From NCBI GenBank assembly GCA_007692455.1, contig RECC01000039.1, positions 1 to 57,511 on the forward strand: 57,511 nucleotides of DNA, given 5' to 3'. The DNA is from Alkalibacterium sp. GTDB lineage: Bacteria; Bacillota; Bacilli; Lactobacillales; Carnobacteriaceae_A. The notes under the pieces are model-generated. The model was not told the DNA's origin. It did no database searches and saw only the letters and a list, made by a program, of their open reading frames with translations. Made by a program: the position numbers and the translations under genes. Shown in pieces: positions 13,423 to 22,109 of the stretch. How positions within the stretch are numbered: position 1 is the stretch's first letter; each line of letters begins with the position of its first letter.

Positions 13423-14556
13423 ATGAAAACAATTTTTATGACAGGTTTATTTTTAGCAGGACTCCTTGCTGGCTGTGCGGATACGGCTGACTCGCCGGAC
13501 AGCGGTGAGACGGATACCACTCCAGTTGAACAGGAAGTTGATGAGGAAGTTCAGGATAATCAGGAAGGTGAAATGGATGAACAGGCAGAAATCAGTGAGG
13601 AACCGGAAATCGTAGCTGAAAATCTTGAAACTCCCTGGTCAATCGTCAAGCATGATGAAACATTCTTTTTGACAGAAAGACCCGGTAATATAGTGCGTAT
13701 TGAAAACGGCGAAACCACTAGACAGGAGGTAGAGCTTGAAAGAGAGATTTCCACTGTCCCTGAAGCAGGACTGCTGGGCTTTATACTGGACCAGGATTTT
13801 TCCGATAACAATTTAGCCTATGCATACTACACTTATGAAGACAGCAATGGCCCATTTAATCGAATCATCACGTTACAGTTGGATAATGACATCTGGTATG
13901 AAGAAAGTGTTCTGCTTGATGAAATACCGAGCGGGCGGGTTCATCACGGCGGAAGGTTGAAAATAGGACCTGATGACTTATTATATGCTGCAACTGGAGA
14001 TGCTGCTGTACCAGAACTTGCACAAGATACTGACTCACTGGCTGGTAAAATATTGAGGTTAAACCGAGATGGATCAATTCCTGAAGACAACCCGGAACCC
14101 GATTCTTACATTTACAGCTACGGTCACCGAAACCCTCAGGGCCTTACCTGGGCAGCTGACGGTACTATGTATTCAAGCGAACACGGAAGTACAGCAAATG
14201 ATGAAATTAATTTAATTGAAGCTGGGCAAAATTACGGCTGGCCGGTTATTGAAGGAGAGGAAACGCAGGAAGGTATGCAGTCTCCGCTTTTCTCTTCGGG
14301 AATGGAAGAAACCTGGGCGCCATCTGGAATGGATTACCATGACGGCCGACTATTTGTTTCCGGACTTAGAGGGGAAGCTGTTTATGAATTTGACCTTGAT
14401 GAAGGCGACTATAGAGAAGTCGTATCAGAGTTTGGCCGCATAAGAGATGTTCTGATAGAAGACGGTAAAATGTATTTCATCAGCAGTAACACGGATGGCC
14501 GAGGAGCTCCAACGGAAAATGACGACAAATTGTTCCAGCTTTCTATTGAAGATTAA
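13423..14556 (+). CDS. PQQ-type sugar dehydrogenase (GDH-B/YliI fold) lipoprotein
   Basis: Exported six-bladed beta-propeller of the soluble aldose sugar dehydrogenase family, 377 residues. The signal peptide ends in lipobox LLAGC with lipidated Cys at residue 18, followed by an acidic Asp/Glu stalk to about residue 60. Family motifs seen: HHGGRLKIGPDDLLYAATGD, GSIPEDNP, YGHRNPQGL, SEHG, and DEINLIEAGQNYGWP. Family members oxidise sugars with PQQ, but no PQQ synthesis genes are in the window and many Gram-positive members have unknown substrates. It appears monocistronic, with a GGAAGAAGGA ribosome site before ATG 13423. Confidence 0.88.
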   Translation: MKTIFMTGLFLAGLLAGCADTADSPDSGETDTTPVEQEVDEEVQDNQEGEMDEQAEISEEPEIVAENLETPWSIVKHDETFFLTERPGNIVRIENGETTRQEVELEREISTVPEAGLLGFILDQDFSDNNLAYAYYTYEDSNGPFNRIITLQLDNDIWYEESVLLDEIPSGRVHHGGRLKIGPDDLLYAATGDAAVPELAQDTDSLAGKILRLNRDGSIPEDNPEPDSYIYSYGHRNPQGLTWAADGTMYSSEHGSTANDEINLIEAGQNYGWPVIEGEETQEGMQSPLFSSGMEETWAPSGMDYHDGRLFVSGLRGEAVYEFDLDEGDYREVVSEFGRIRDVLIEDGKMYFISSNTDGRGAPTENDDKLFQLSIED

Positions 14557-14643
14557 GTAAGTTGAAAGTGAGATTCTGGCTTAAAATACACTAATGACTA
14601 TTCCTATCAATGAGTAATGAACAAGCTCTTTTAGGAGGCGATT

Positions 14644-15105
14644 ATGATGCGTTACGTGATATTTAGCTTCTGGTTTATCCTTATACACACAGCAGCCTAT
14701 GTGTTTGCCGGGGCACTGGCTCTAAAAATCAGTAAAAATTTATATGAAGAACAAGAGAGAGTAATTGACTATGTGAGGGATATGTCTGATGATATCGAGA
14801 AGAAGCATGTAGAGAAATGGTTTCTGCCTGCTCAATTAGTTCGAGGTCTATTACTGTCCATTGTACTATACCCCATTTTGAACTTGCTGGGAGAGACCAG
14901 TTGGTTACTACGCTTTCTTTTTTTCAGTAGTCTGATGTTTATTTATACTGATGTTGCCAGTGCTGTTCCGTTTCCGCATAATATTGAAGGCTTTGTTTAC
15001 ATGAAGCCTAAGTATTTGAAAAGAAATGCCGTGGGGAAACTCTACTTCGAAATAATCATTTACAGTATTGTATTTGGATTTTTGATTAGCTGGTTCTCAT
15101 TCTAG
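14644..15105 (+). CDS. Small integral membrane protein, unknown function
   Basis: 153 residues with about three predicted membrane spans: residues 3-26, 62-85 with 88-108 close by, and 132-152. A basic/acidic loop (about 28-60) lies between the first spans. AGGAGG sits 5 bases before ATG 14644 and 8 before a second ATG at 14647, so either may start translation. I do not recognise the family. It stands alone between the sugar dehydrogenase and a hydrolase. Confidence 0.7.
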   Translation: MMRYVIFSFWFILIHTAAYVFAGALALKISKNLYEEQERVIDYVRDMSDDIEKKHVEKWFLPAQLVRGLLLSIVLYPILNLLGETSWLLRFLFFSSLMFIYTDVASAVPFPHNIEGFVYMKPKYLKRNAVGKLYFEIIIYSIVFGFLISWFSF

Positions 15106-15243
15106 GCGAATAGATGGCCACCAATCAATTCTGATGTTATGTAACGACCGGTAAGGTTCTGGATTTTTATGTGGAATAATTTTATTCAGAGAATGGCGAG
15201 AAGAAACCACTAAATCATTAACGAAAAGTGAAGAGGGAGAATA

Positions 15244-16122
15244 ATGAGGACAATTTACAAGACAAATCAGGGAGAAAAAATAGTCAAAGATTTATACGAT
15301 CGCCAAGTTGAGAGTCTAGATGTAGAGTATAAAGATATTTTTGTGGACACCAGATTTGGGAAAACCCACATTTTACAAATAGGAAACCCAGACGCAACGC
15401 CAATTTTGTTGTTTCATGGTGGAAACAGTACAGCCCCCTATTCATTAAAACAGAATCTGCATTTAGTTGAGGATTACCTAATCTACGCACCCGATACTAT
15501 CGGACATCCGGGCAAAAGTAGCCAGAGGGTTTTATCGTCAAGTTCACTTGAATATGGGGAATGGGCATCAGACGTCATTGATTCCTTAGGTTTTGATAAA
15601 ATGATTTGTATGGGGGAGTCTTTTGGTGGAGGGATTCTGGCTAAGCTTATATGTGTCTCTCCTGAAAAGGTTGCTAAGGCAATATTGCTTGTTCCAGCAG
15701 GCATATTTAATGCTTCAAAGGCAAAGCTTATCTTCAGCATGGGAATTCCAATGATGATGTATCTGGTAACAAAAAAAGAAACATGGTTCGATAAAGCTTT
15801 TTTACCTATGGCAACTAATGATGAACCGATTGATACTGAGACATTGGACATGATTCGCACAAGCTTTCATCACGTTAAAATCAATCCCAATATGCCAAGT
15901 AATATCGACAAAAAAGATGTAATGAATTATCAGGCACCTACACTGGTACTGGCGGGAGAAGAAGATGTCATGTTTCCAGGTGAAAAAGTAATTGAAAGAG
16001 CTGAGGAGTTATTTCCTGATGTAAAATCGTATCTTATAAAGGAATGCGGACACATATATTTTACTTCAGAAAAGAGAAAGGAAATCATAGGACAAATAAT
16101 TAACGAGTTCTTACTGGAATAG
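15244..16122 (+). CDS. Alpha/beta hydrolase
   Basis: 292-residue alpha/beta hydrolase. Motifs: oxyanion HGG (LLFHGGNST), nucleophile elbow GESFGGG (Ser near residue 128), acid in GEEDVMFPG and catalytic His in ECGHIYF. The opening YKTNQGEKIVKDLYDRQ resembles the Bacillus esterase/carboxylesterase group. AGAGGGAG lies before ATG 15244. It is similar in type, but not in sequence, to the hydrolases at 12299 and 30088. Confidence 0.87.
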   Translation: MRTIYKTNQGEKIVKDLYDRQVESLDVEYKDIFVDTRFGKTHILQIGNPDATPILLFHGGNSTAPYSLKQNLHLVEDYLIYAPDTIGHPGKSSQRVLSSSSLEYGEWASDVIDSLGFDKMICMGESFGGGILAKLICVSPEKVAKAILLVPAGIFNASKAKLIFSMGIPMMMYLVTKKETWFDKAFLPMATNDEPIDTETLDMIRTSFHHVKINPNMPSNIDKKDVMNYQAPTLVLAGEEDVMFPGEKVIERAEELFPDVKSYLIKECGHIYFTSEKRKEIIGQIINEFLLE

Positions 16123-16208
16123 GTGTAGACTTTTTAAAGAAAATGGTCCATAGGGCTTTTTAGAAGATGAAAGTATTTAAAATTAATCAAAGAAAGTAGT
16201 GGATCATT

Positions 16209-16592
16209 ATGATAGGGTCGATTATAAGTGGAGTAATTATTTATATAGCTCTCGGGATGCTCTATTACTCTCCCGTGCTGTTCGGAAACCTATGGGTAGA
16301 GTTACTGGACATCAAAGCAGAGGAGCCTAATTATGGGGTGCTGACGCTTGTCACACTATTGACCTCAACGGTTCTGTCGCTCCTTCTATATTGGACAGGA
16401 GCTGAAACTTATTTAGATGGAATACTCACAGGCCTTGCTGTGGGAAGCATTGTCACACTGGCCTATGCAAAAGATTTTCTTTTCGGATTAGGACAGCATT
16501 CTACTCGCCCACTGCAAACATACTGTATAGCTGCAGGTTACCATTTAATTGCTCTACCACTTATAGGGTTAGTGATGATGTTTTTTTATTGA
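16209..16592 (+). CDS. DUF1761-like membrane protein
   Basis: 127 residues, four predicted membrane spans. The N-terminal pattern IALGMLYYSPVLFGNLWVELLDI matches my recollection of DUF1761 proteins (WYSP-LFG-W). Function unknown. The ribosome site is weak. A perfect 10-bp hairpin terminator follows. Confidence 0.7.
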   Translation: MIGSIISGVIIYIALGMLYYSPVLFGNLWVELLDIKAEEPNYGVLTLVTLLTSTVLSLLLYWTGAETYLDGILTGLAVGSIVTLAYAKDFLFGLGQHSTRPLQTYCIAAGYHLIALPLIGLVMMFFY

Positions 16593-16646
16593 AGAAAAAT
16601 GTGAATTTTGATGCTTTCAGTTTTCTCTGAACTGAATAAGAGTATA

Positions 16647-16686
16647 CTCCGCACTGTGATGAAAAATATCAGTGCGGAGATTTTAG
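16647..16686 (+). terminator. Terminator after the DUF1761-like gene
   Basis: Perfect stem CTCCGCACTG/CAGTGCGGAG with a 13-base loop, followed by ATTTTAG. Confidence 0.8.
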
Positions 16687-16729
16687 TTAAAGAAGCCATT
16701 CTAGGTAACGCTTTTTATGTAAAGAGTAT

Positions 16730-16758
16730 TTGACATGTAGATTTCTATTTAGTACTCT
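16730..16758 (+). promoter_or_regulatory. Sigma-A type promoter for the membrane protein/HTH pair
   Basis: TTGACA at 16730-16735, 17-base spacer, TACTCT at 16753-16758, about 40 bases before the ATG at 16798. Confidence 0.6.
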
Positions 16759-16797
16759 AATAATGTAAAATGTTTTTGACAAAGAGGAGAGCTAACT

Positions 16798-17088
16798 ATG
16801 AGAAAAAAGGATGAAATGGAGCAAAAAGTGGCGAACAAAGCTGTTAAAATAACCTGGTTTGTAACAGTTATGGCTTTATTTATTGTAGGCTTTATCCAGC
16901 GCAGTATGGATGGTGGGGAATCAAACGTTCTTTTACTGATTGCGATACTTTCAACAACAATGCTTATTTCACTTGAACAGTATTATCTTTCAAAAATAAA
17001 TGAAGACAGTACATTTAAAAATATAGTTGGAATAACTATAGTGCTTGCTGCAGTCTTACTCGGAATAGGCTGGTTTTTAAGCAGATGA
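16798..17088 (+). CDS. Small membrane protein paired with an HTH regulator
   Basis: 96 residues: a charged N-terminus (MRKKDEMEQKVANKA) followed by three predicted spans (about 17-36, 42-60, 73-94). It overlaps the following XRE regulator by 4 bases (ATGA at 17085-17088), so the two are made together. Such pairs of a small membrane protein with a short XRE regulator are common in Firmicutes. The membrane protein may sense a signal for the regulator, which is inference from layout only. Confidence 0.75.
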   Translation: MRKKDEMEQKVANKAVKITWFVTVMALFIVGFIQRSMDGGESNVLLLIAILSTTMLISLEQYYLSKINEDSTFKNIVGITIVLAAVLLGIGWFLSR

Positions 17089-17279
17089 AAAATCAGATCA
17101 AAGAACTCCGCAAGTCTAAAAAAATATCCCAGCAGGAACTGGCTGATTACTGCAAAGTTACGAGACAGACCATTAATGCCATTGAAAATGAAAAATATGA
17201 TCCGTCGTTGCAGCTCGCCTTCAATTTGTCAGAGCAATTAGATACAACCGTTGACAAATTATTTTTTCCGGATAGTTAA
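17085..17279 (+). CDS. XRE-family transcriptional regulator (YozG/Cro type)
   Basis: 64 residues, nearly all one helix-turn-helix domain: IKELRKSKKISQQELADYC, then VTRQTINAIENEKYDPSL, then LSEQLDTTVDKLFF. Start ATG at 17085 within the upstream stop (ATGA). No effector domain is visible, so control would come through the partner membrane protein or through autoregulation. Confidence 0.92.
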   Translation: MKNQIKELRKSKKISQQELADYCKVTRQTINAIENEKYDPSLQLAFNLSEQLDTTVDKLFFPDS

Positions 17280-17378
17280 TTGAAGTTTATTAAGAGTCTC
17301 AATTTAGTCCCTTCAATATGACCCTTCAAATAAAAAGTTAATCTTTTGGTAACCGGAATAGAAGTGTATAAGTAAAAC

Positions 17379-17425
17379 AAGCGAAGTCCCTTTTAAACTT
17401 AATCGGGGACTTCGCTTTCCTTGTT
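17379..17425. terminator. Bidirectional terminator between HTH gene and PAP2 gene
   Basis: 12-bp perfect stem AAGCGAAGTCCC/GGGACTTCGCTT with a 15-base loop. The T-rich run on the + side (TCCTTGTTT) and A-rich bases on the left (AGTAAAAC) suit convergent genes. Confidence 0.8.
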
Positions 17426-17445
17426 TAGTTAAAATATTTGTGAGC

Positions 17446-17898
17446 TCAGAAGTAAAATCCTAATATACCCGATAGGATGCCAATTATCGCTCCAGCTATC
17501 ACGTCTCTTGGAAAATGGACGCCCCCAAGCACACGTAATACAGCTAAAATACAGCCAATAAACATTAGGAGTATACCTAATGGACTATAAATAAAGTAGA
17601 CAGTAGTGGCAACAACGAAAGCTGAAAAGACATGACGGCTGGGGAATGATTTTCCTTTTGTGTCCTTTTTAATAATAGGTACAGTCGACGATACTTCATA
17701 AGGGCGAGGGGCATTTATGTAACGTCTAAAGATGCTTACCAACACAAATGAAATAGATGGAGTAAGTAAGGCCCTCAGCAATCTTTCATCACGAGTATAG
17801 ATCAGGGTCAACAAAACTATAGGATAGGTAACATACACAAAAACTGTAATGAGTCGATTCAATTGATTAATTATTTTGACATACATAATATTTAACAC
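17446..17898 (-). CDS. PAP2-family phosphatase, membrane bound
   Basis: 150-residue phosphatidic acid phosphatase type 2 or undecaprenyl-diphosphatase-like protein. The three active-site motifs are recognisable: RRYINAPRP (motif 1), FPSRHVFSA (motif 2, Arg where many have Gly) and RVLGGVHFPRDVIAG (motif 3). About five membrane spans. The start could be GTG at 17898 or ATG at 17886; AGGG upstream (complement strand) suits either. It converges with the HTH gene on a shared terminator. Confidence 0.88.
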   Translation of the reverse strand: MLNIMYVKIINQLNRLITVFVYVTYPIVLLTLIYTRDERLLRALLTPSISFVLVSIFRRYINAPRPYEVSSTVPIIKKDTKGKSFPSRHVFSAFVVATTVYFIYSPLGILLMFIGCILAVLRVLGGVHFPRDVIAGAIIGILSGILGFYF

Positions 17899-18088
17899 CC
17901 TAGATTCACATTTTATATGTATGATACCACTTTAACCATGTATTAGTCAGTATTTTTAATCTTAAAAAAGTAGAATTGTGTCGATATATTCTGTTTTAAA
18001 GATTATAATGAGGTGTAACGAGATGCATGATAAGTATTTCACATACTGTTATGGAAATTTGAAATTACTAACCTAAAGGAGGAAGAGA

Positions 18089-18799
18089 ATGACAGTGAAT
18101 TCTAAAAAAAATGGTTTTATAAAATTAGCAATCAGACATTTATTCATTATGAGTGTTGTATGCATACTGGCATCTATAGGTTTGTACGTAGCGAGTCTTA
18201 ATCCAACAGTCACCCTCCACCCGAATGCTTATCGAGATATTATAAGAAGCATTGTCATGGTTTATATTTTCTTCTTTGTTGCTTCCGTAACGGGGGCCTT
18301 TCTTTTTAACTTTCTTACAGTTGGGAATGATAGAAAACGAAAAAAATACAATGTAAAGGAATATTTTAACAGAGTCACACCCTATGAAACTATTGGAATT
18401 TCGTTTACTTTAGTGACCATAGTCAATAGTATAATGATGCTTACCGGCCTTGATGAACCGAAGGAAGGGGTTTTTGCCTATGTTCATTTAATGACGAGGC
18501 TGGGAATTATAACTTTGATAGTAATTCTTATCTCCTTAAAGGAAATAAAAGAAGGATTGGAGAAATTTAGCCTCAAGAGTGTCTCTCCAATAAACGTACT
18601 ATGTGCACCACGCAAAAACGCCTTTATTGGTGTTTCTAAGGCATTCACAACTGTTTCATTTCTGTACTGCGTAACGTTTATAGTTTTTCAGGTGATTTTA
18701 CCCGCTTCAGGGGGGAGAAGTTTTTATATCTCACTGCTTATTATATGGGCACTAATATTAATAACAAGGGTAACAAGTACAATGGTTAAAGGGAAATAA
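18089..18799 (+). CDS. Polytopic membrane protein, unknown function
   Basis: 236 residues, six predicted spans (roughly 14-34, 48-72, 98-118, 128-148, 188-208, 212-230) with a basic loop NDRKRKKYNVKEYF between spans 2 and 3. AAAGGAGG precedes ATG 18089. I do not recognise a family. It is the first gene of a run of same-strand membrane proteins reaching 21825. Confidence 0.7.
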   Translation: MTVNSKKNGFIKLAIRHLFIMSVVCILASIGLYVASLNPTVTLHPNAYRDIIRSIVMVYIFFFVASVTGAFLFNFLTVGNDRKRKKYNVKEYFNRVTPYETIGISFTLVTIVNSIMMLTGLDEPKEGVFAYVHLMTRLGIITLIVILISLKEIKEGLEKFSLKSVSPINVLCAPRKNAFIGVSKAFTTVSFLYCVTFIVFQVILPASGGRSFYISLLIIWALILITRVTSTMVKGK

Positions 18800-18930
18800 A
18801 CGAAGGATAGATTAGTCCTACTCAAGAGAATTTCATTAAAAATACTATAGCCTAGAGAAAATGATTTTTATTCCAGTTTCTTAATAGCCATTTATCAAGA
18901 TCTAAGACTATAACAATAGGAGGAATACTG

Positions 18931-19530
18931 ATGAGAAATAAAATGCTGGAGAATAGGAATGAAATTATCCTTGAGGGAAAAGGCACAATAGTGATATTAC
19001 TCATAAATAGTGTAGTGTTTATTGCTTTAAATATAGTTCCTCGACTTGAAGAAACGTTATTATTAAGTCACCAAATACCTTTAATTATTGAAAAGCTGTG
19101 GACACTAATTACCGTTTTTTTCTCACATCAAGTGCTTATTCACATAGTGTTGAATATGGGGTTACTGGTTTATTTTGGTTTTAGCCTAGAACGACTAACA
19201 AGTGCCAAATCAGTAGCAGTCATTTATTTTATAGCAGGTCTGATGGGGAGTCTATCATTTCCGTTAACAGGATTAATAATAAATGGAACAGGTCTTATTG
19301 CAGGAGCTTCAGCTGCCGTGATGGGAGTAGTCGCAGCCTATTCAGTTTTGCGGCCAAATGTCTTGATACTAAAATCAAAAGCTAAGTGGTGGACTGTAGC
19401 TTTGGTAGCTTTTAGCGTTGTATCTGCAATTTTATTACCAGATACATTGGATAGTGATATTGCTCATCTTGCAGGTATCTTGGTTGGGGTGATTTCTGGC
19501 TTTTACATTAAGAAAAGGATTGTGAGTTAA
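18931..19530 (+). CDS. Rhomboid-family intramembrane serine protease
   Basis: 199 residues with the rhomboid core: HIVLNMGLLVYFG (span 2, His and Asn that help bind the oxyanion), GASAAVMG holding the catalytic Ser (span 4), and AHLAGILVG with the catalytic His (span 6). It should cleave transmembrane segments of other membrane proteins. AGGAGG precedes ATG 18931. A second rhomboid gene lies at 21256. Confidence 0.88.
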   Translation: MRNKMLENRNEIILEGKGTIVILLINSVVFIALNIVPRLEETLLLSHQIPLIIEKLWTLITVFFSHQVLIHIVLNMGLLVYFGFSLERLTSAKSVAVIYFIAGLMGSLSFPLTGLIINGTGLIAGASAAVMGVVAAYSVLRPNVLILKSKAKWWTVALVAFSVVSAILLPDTLDSDIAHLAGILVGVISGFYIKKRIVS

Positions 19531-19594
19531 CCATACAGGCACAGCAATTAGTCAGCTATTACTCGCAAGCTCTTGTGATAAGGAGAGACTTTAA

Positions 19595-20470
19595 ATGAAA
19601 AAGGCGTTGAATACTAAGCGAGTTGTATTAATAGATACTCTTGCTGTTATTACTGCTGTTTTCCTTGCAATAGCAATCAAGAGTCTATTGCCAGCTGATG
19701 TAAATGTGGAAGACTTTGACAGTAGGCTGGTTAATCTTATAGGATTTCCTGCAGTGGCAATTCTATATTTTATCATCATATATGTACACTGTATTATGGT
19801 CATGCAGTATTTTGGCAAAAAATCCAACCTCTCAAAACAGCAAATAGGTGTTCGTTTCGGTAGTGTGTTTGCAGCGATGTATCTCTTTGGCATGCAGGAA
19901 GTTGTTGTAGAGGCATCCCCGTTTAATGAATGGGGCTTACTCTTCATGAGGTATCAATTTATCATTGGTATAACCGATGCTATACCTGTACTGTTGTTAT
20001 GTTTGGCAACTTCCTATTTAATATTAAACAAGAATAACTCTCCCGAAATTATTGACCATCTGAAATTGGGAGACAAGATTAAAACAGTGTCCTTAATCAC
20101 TGTCACATTTTTTATTCAAAGGGCTATTGGGTATGAAACAGGTCTAGTGAATAGCAATGCTGCAAGTTTTCCAATCCCCACTTACTTATGGACAGCGCTC
20201 TTTGGATTAGTATTGGGTCTGTCATACGTGGTTTTGTATCCAGTATTTTCAAAAACGAACTTTTCACTCCTACAACCTTTTCAAATCGCGGTACTAACGA
20301 TAGGTATAAACTGGATACTCTTCAACAGTTTTATTGGCTTAATATTTCAAGATGTGATGGGGCAAATGCTTTTCAGAACAGGAATAGATATTGCAGTACT
20401 TTACGCAACTTCATTGTGTGCTCAATTGTTTTTTTATTCAACTGACAAAACAAATGATAATAGGCGATAG
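19595..20470 (+). CDS. Polytopic membrane protein, unknown function
   Basis: 291 residues with about eight hydrophobic segments, starting MKKALNTKRVVLIDTLAVITA. A motif-like part (FRFGMQEVVVEASPFNEWG region, about residues 95-115) is not one I can assign. It lies 64 bases after the first rhomboid gene on the same strand, so it may be co-transcribed. A transporter-like or CPBP-like role is possible but not supported by catalytic residues that I can see. Confidence 0.68.
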   Translation: MKKALNTKRVVLIDTLAVITAVFLAIAIKSLLPADVNVEDFDSRLVNLIGFPAVAILYFIIIYVHCIMVMQYFGKKSNLSKQQIGVRFGSVFAAMYLFGMQEVVVEASPFNEWGLLFMRYQFIIGITDAIPVLLLCLATSYLILNKNNSPEIIDHLKLGDKIKTVSLITVTFFIQRAIGYETGLVNSNAASFPIPTYLWTALFGLVLGLSYVVLYPVFSKTNFSLLQPFQIAVLTIGINWILFNSFIGLIFQDVMGQMLFRTGIDIAVLYATSLCAQLFFYSTDKTNDNRR

Positions 20471-20612
20471 ACAAGCGGTAGATTCAAGGGGATAAATACT
20501 TGACTACTGCTTTTTATTATAAAAATGTAACCTGTAGCTTTTAACTGAAAAGAATAGTTTTCTGTACGGATGATGTAAGTCTAAAAGAATATCAGAAAAA
20601 AGCTATTTTATA

Positions 20613-20663
20613 TTGACAAAAATATTATGTTGCTATATATTATATTCAACAAGTTGAATATAA
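20613..20663 (+). promoter_or_regulatory. Promoter with palindromic operator for the padR-rhomboid operon
   Basis: TTGACA (20613-20618), 17-base spacer, TATATT (20636-20641). A perfect inverted repeat with 11-bp arms, TTATATTCAAC-AA-GTTGAATATAA (20640-20663), overlaps the -10 box and the start point. A further half site (ACTTATTGAATA, ending near 20674) follows. The position suits autorepression by the PadR protein encoded next. Confidence 0.8.
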
Positions 20664-20698
20664 CTTATTGAATATGTATAGATGAAAGGAAATTTAAA

Positions 20699-21250
20699 TT
20701 GAGTCTTAGATATGGATTGTTGGGTTTGCTAAATTACTATGACATGAGTGGTTATGATTTGAAAAAGACATTTGAGTCTTCTCTACAATATATGTGGAGT
20801 GCAAAATCAAGTCAGATTTATCGAGAGTTGGGAAAAATGGAAAAGGAGGGATTAGTCCTCTCTAAGATAGAACAGCAGGAAAAGAAATTTGATAAAAAAG
20901 TATATTCCATTACTAAATTAGGCATAACTGCTTTTCAGGAATGGCTTGAACATTTTCCAAAGAATCTTGAACTTCCAATACGGGATGAATTTATTGTCCG
21001 CGTTTTCTTTGGAGAGCATCTTAGTTTCGAGAACCTTATATTTGAAGTGAAAAGGTTTAAAAAACAAAGAGAAGATACTCTTGAGGCGCTAACAACTATA
21101 TTAATAACCGCTAAGCACGCTGCTGCAGAGGATGGATTGGACAAGTCGTATTACTTTTGGAAATTAACAATTAACAAGGCATTAAAGGAAACACAGGCAG
21201 AGATTGAGTGGGCGAAAGAAACAATCGACGAGCTAATGAATAGGAGTTGA
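20699..21250 (+). CDS. PadR-family transcriptional regulator
   Basis: 183 residues. An N-terminal winged helix (LRYGLLGLLNYYDMSGYDLKKTFE, then SQIYRELGKMEKEGLV) is followed by a C-terminal helical dimerisation domain of the Vir/PadR_C type (about 90-180). The start is TTG at 20699, 8 bases after GAAAGGA. It overlaps the region of the rhomboid start downstream, and its own promoter has an 11-bp-arm palindrome. Likely an autorepressor that also controls the rhomboid gene; the inducer is unknown. Confidence 0.9.
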   Translation: MSLRYGLLGLLNYYDMSGYDLKKTFESSLQYMWSAKSSQIYRELGKMEKEGLVLSKIEQQEKKFDKKVYSITKLGITAFQEWLEHFPKNLELPIRDEFIVRVFFGEHLSFENLIFEVKRFKKQREDTLEALTTILITAKHAAAEDGLDKSYYFWKLTINKALKETQAEIEWAKETIDELMNRS

Positions 21251-21255
21251 GAAAT

Positions 21256-21825
21256 ATGCAAGATATAATAGAATTCAAAAAAAATCCTGTCAGCCTGTTC
21301 ATATTCTTGGTGTGTACAATCGTATTTCTTGTTGCAATAGGATCTGATCCTGAAAATATAAGGTTTCTAGCTTTTGATTACGACGCTTTACCCCAAAGAT
21401 GGTACGCTATATTGTCTTATGGGTTTGTCCATGTGGATTGGAATCACATCATTGTAAATATGGGGTTGTTACTTTGGATAGGTGTTTGGGTAGAAAGGTT
21501 GATCGGTTCAAATAGATACATTTTACTGGTTCTGACGGGAATATTGGCGGGTGGTTTAACGCTGTTACTAAGAGAGACTGCAGGTATAGGATTTAGTGCT
21601 GGAGCTGCAGCCTTACTTTTTTATTACCATTGTGCGTTCCCCATGAAGAGAGAACTGCCATTCAATCTTCCTAATTTTATTCTACCAGTTGTTTTATTGA
21701 TTATTTCTGTAGGGGCTATAATCTTTGGATGGCTACCCTCCGTGGGTCACTACCCTCACATAGCAGGGGCAATAGTTGGAGTCTTATTTCTTGGTGTGTT
21801 TCGAAAAAATCATCGACCAATCTGA
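21256..21825 (+). CDS. Rhomboid-family intramembrane protease, PadR operon
   Basis: About 189 residues with rhomboid features: HVDWNHIIVNMGLLLWIG, catalytic Ser in GIGFSAGAAALL and His in HYPHIAGAIVG. The ATG at 21256 lies 9 bases after AGGAG. A TTG at 21247 overlapping the padR stop is the less likely start. It is co-transcribed with padR, so protease level probably follows the PadR signal. Confidence 0.82.
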   Translation: MQDIIEFKKNPVSLFIFLVCTIVFLVAIGSDPENIRFLAFDYDALPQRWYAILSYGFVHVDWNHIIVNMGLLLWIGVWVERLIGSNRYILLVLTGILAGGLTLLLRETAGIGFSAGAAALLFYYHCAFPMKRELPFNLPNFILPVVLLIISVGAIIFGWLPSVGHYPHIAGAIVGVLFLGVFRKNHRPI

Positions 21826-21854
21826 AATGTGCATATTTTTTAGATAAGAAAAAA

Positions 21855-21900
21855 GAACATTAAAGATCCGAAATTAGTTACGATTCTTTAATGTTCTGTA
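21855..21900 (+). terminator. Hairpin after the padR-rhomboid operon
   Basis: 12-bp perfect stem GAACATTAAAGA/TCTTTAATGTTC with an 18-base loop. The T-rich tail is poor; the transposon begins 5 bases beyond. Confidence 0.6.
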
Positions 21901-21905
21901 TAATA
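21900..21905. repeat. Left target-site duplication candidate (ATAATA)
   Basis: ATAATA directly before the left inverted repeat of IS copy 1; the same six bases follow the right end of IS copy 2 at 27003-27008. Confidence 0.6.
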
Positions 21906-22109
21906 CCTGAATAATTCATAGCTCTAAATTTAAGCTATTTTTTTGAACAAAGTGCCTATTTTCAAATTAGGCAGATACATTCTTCCAAAATAATGTGTTT
22001 TCGAACAGGATATCTACGGAAGAAGGTCATAATAAAAATTATTTGTCTATTTAAGGGCAGACGAATCCCTTGAAAAAGAATCGATTAAAAAATTTGTGTG
22101 ATAACTCGT

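Noticed and set aside
17446-17898. PAP2 motif changes (Arg in PSRH, Arg at the first motif position) as loss of function
   Set aside because: I recall the same residues in related lactic acid bacterial PAP2 proteins, so they are likely a subfamily trait.
20188-20445. Overlapping + frame inside the membrane protein at 19595
   Set aside because: A shadow frame with no ribosome site and no sensible protein features.
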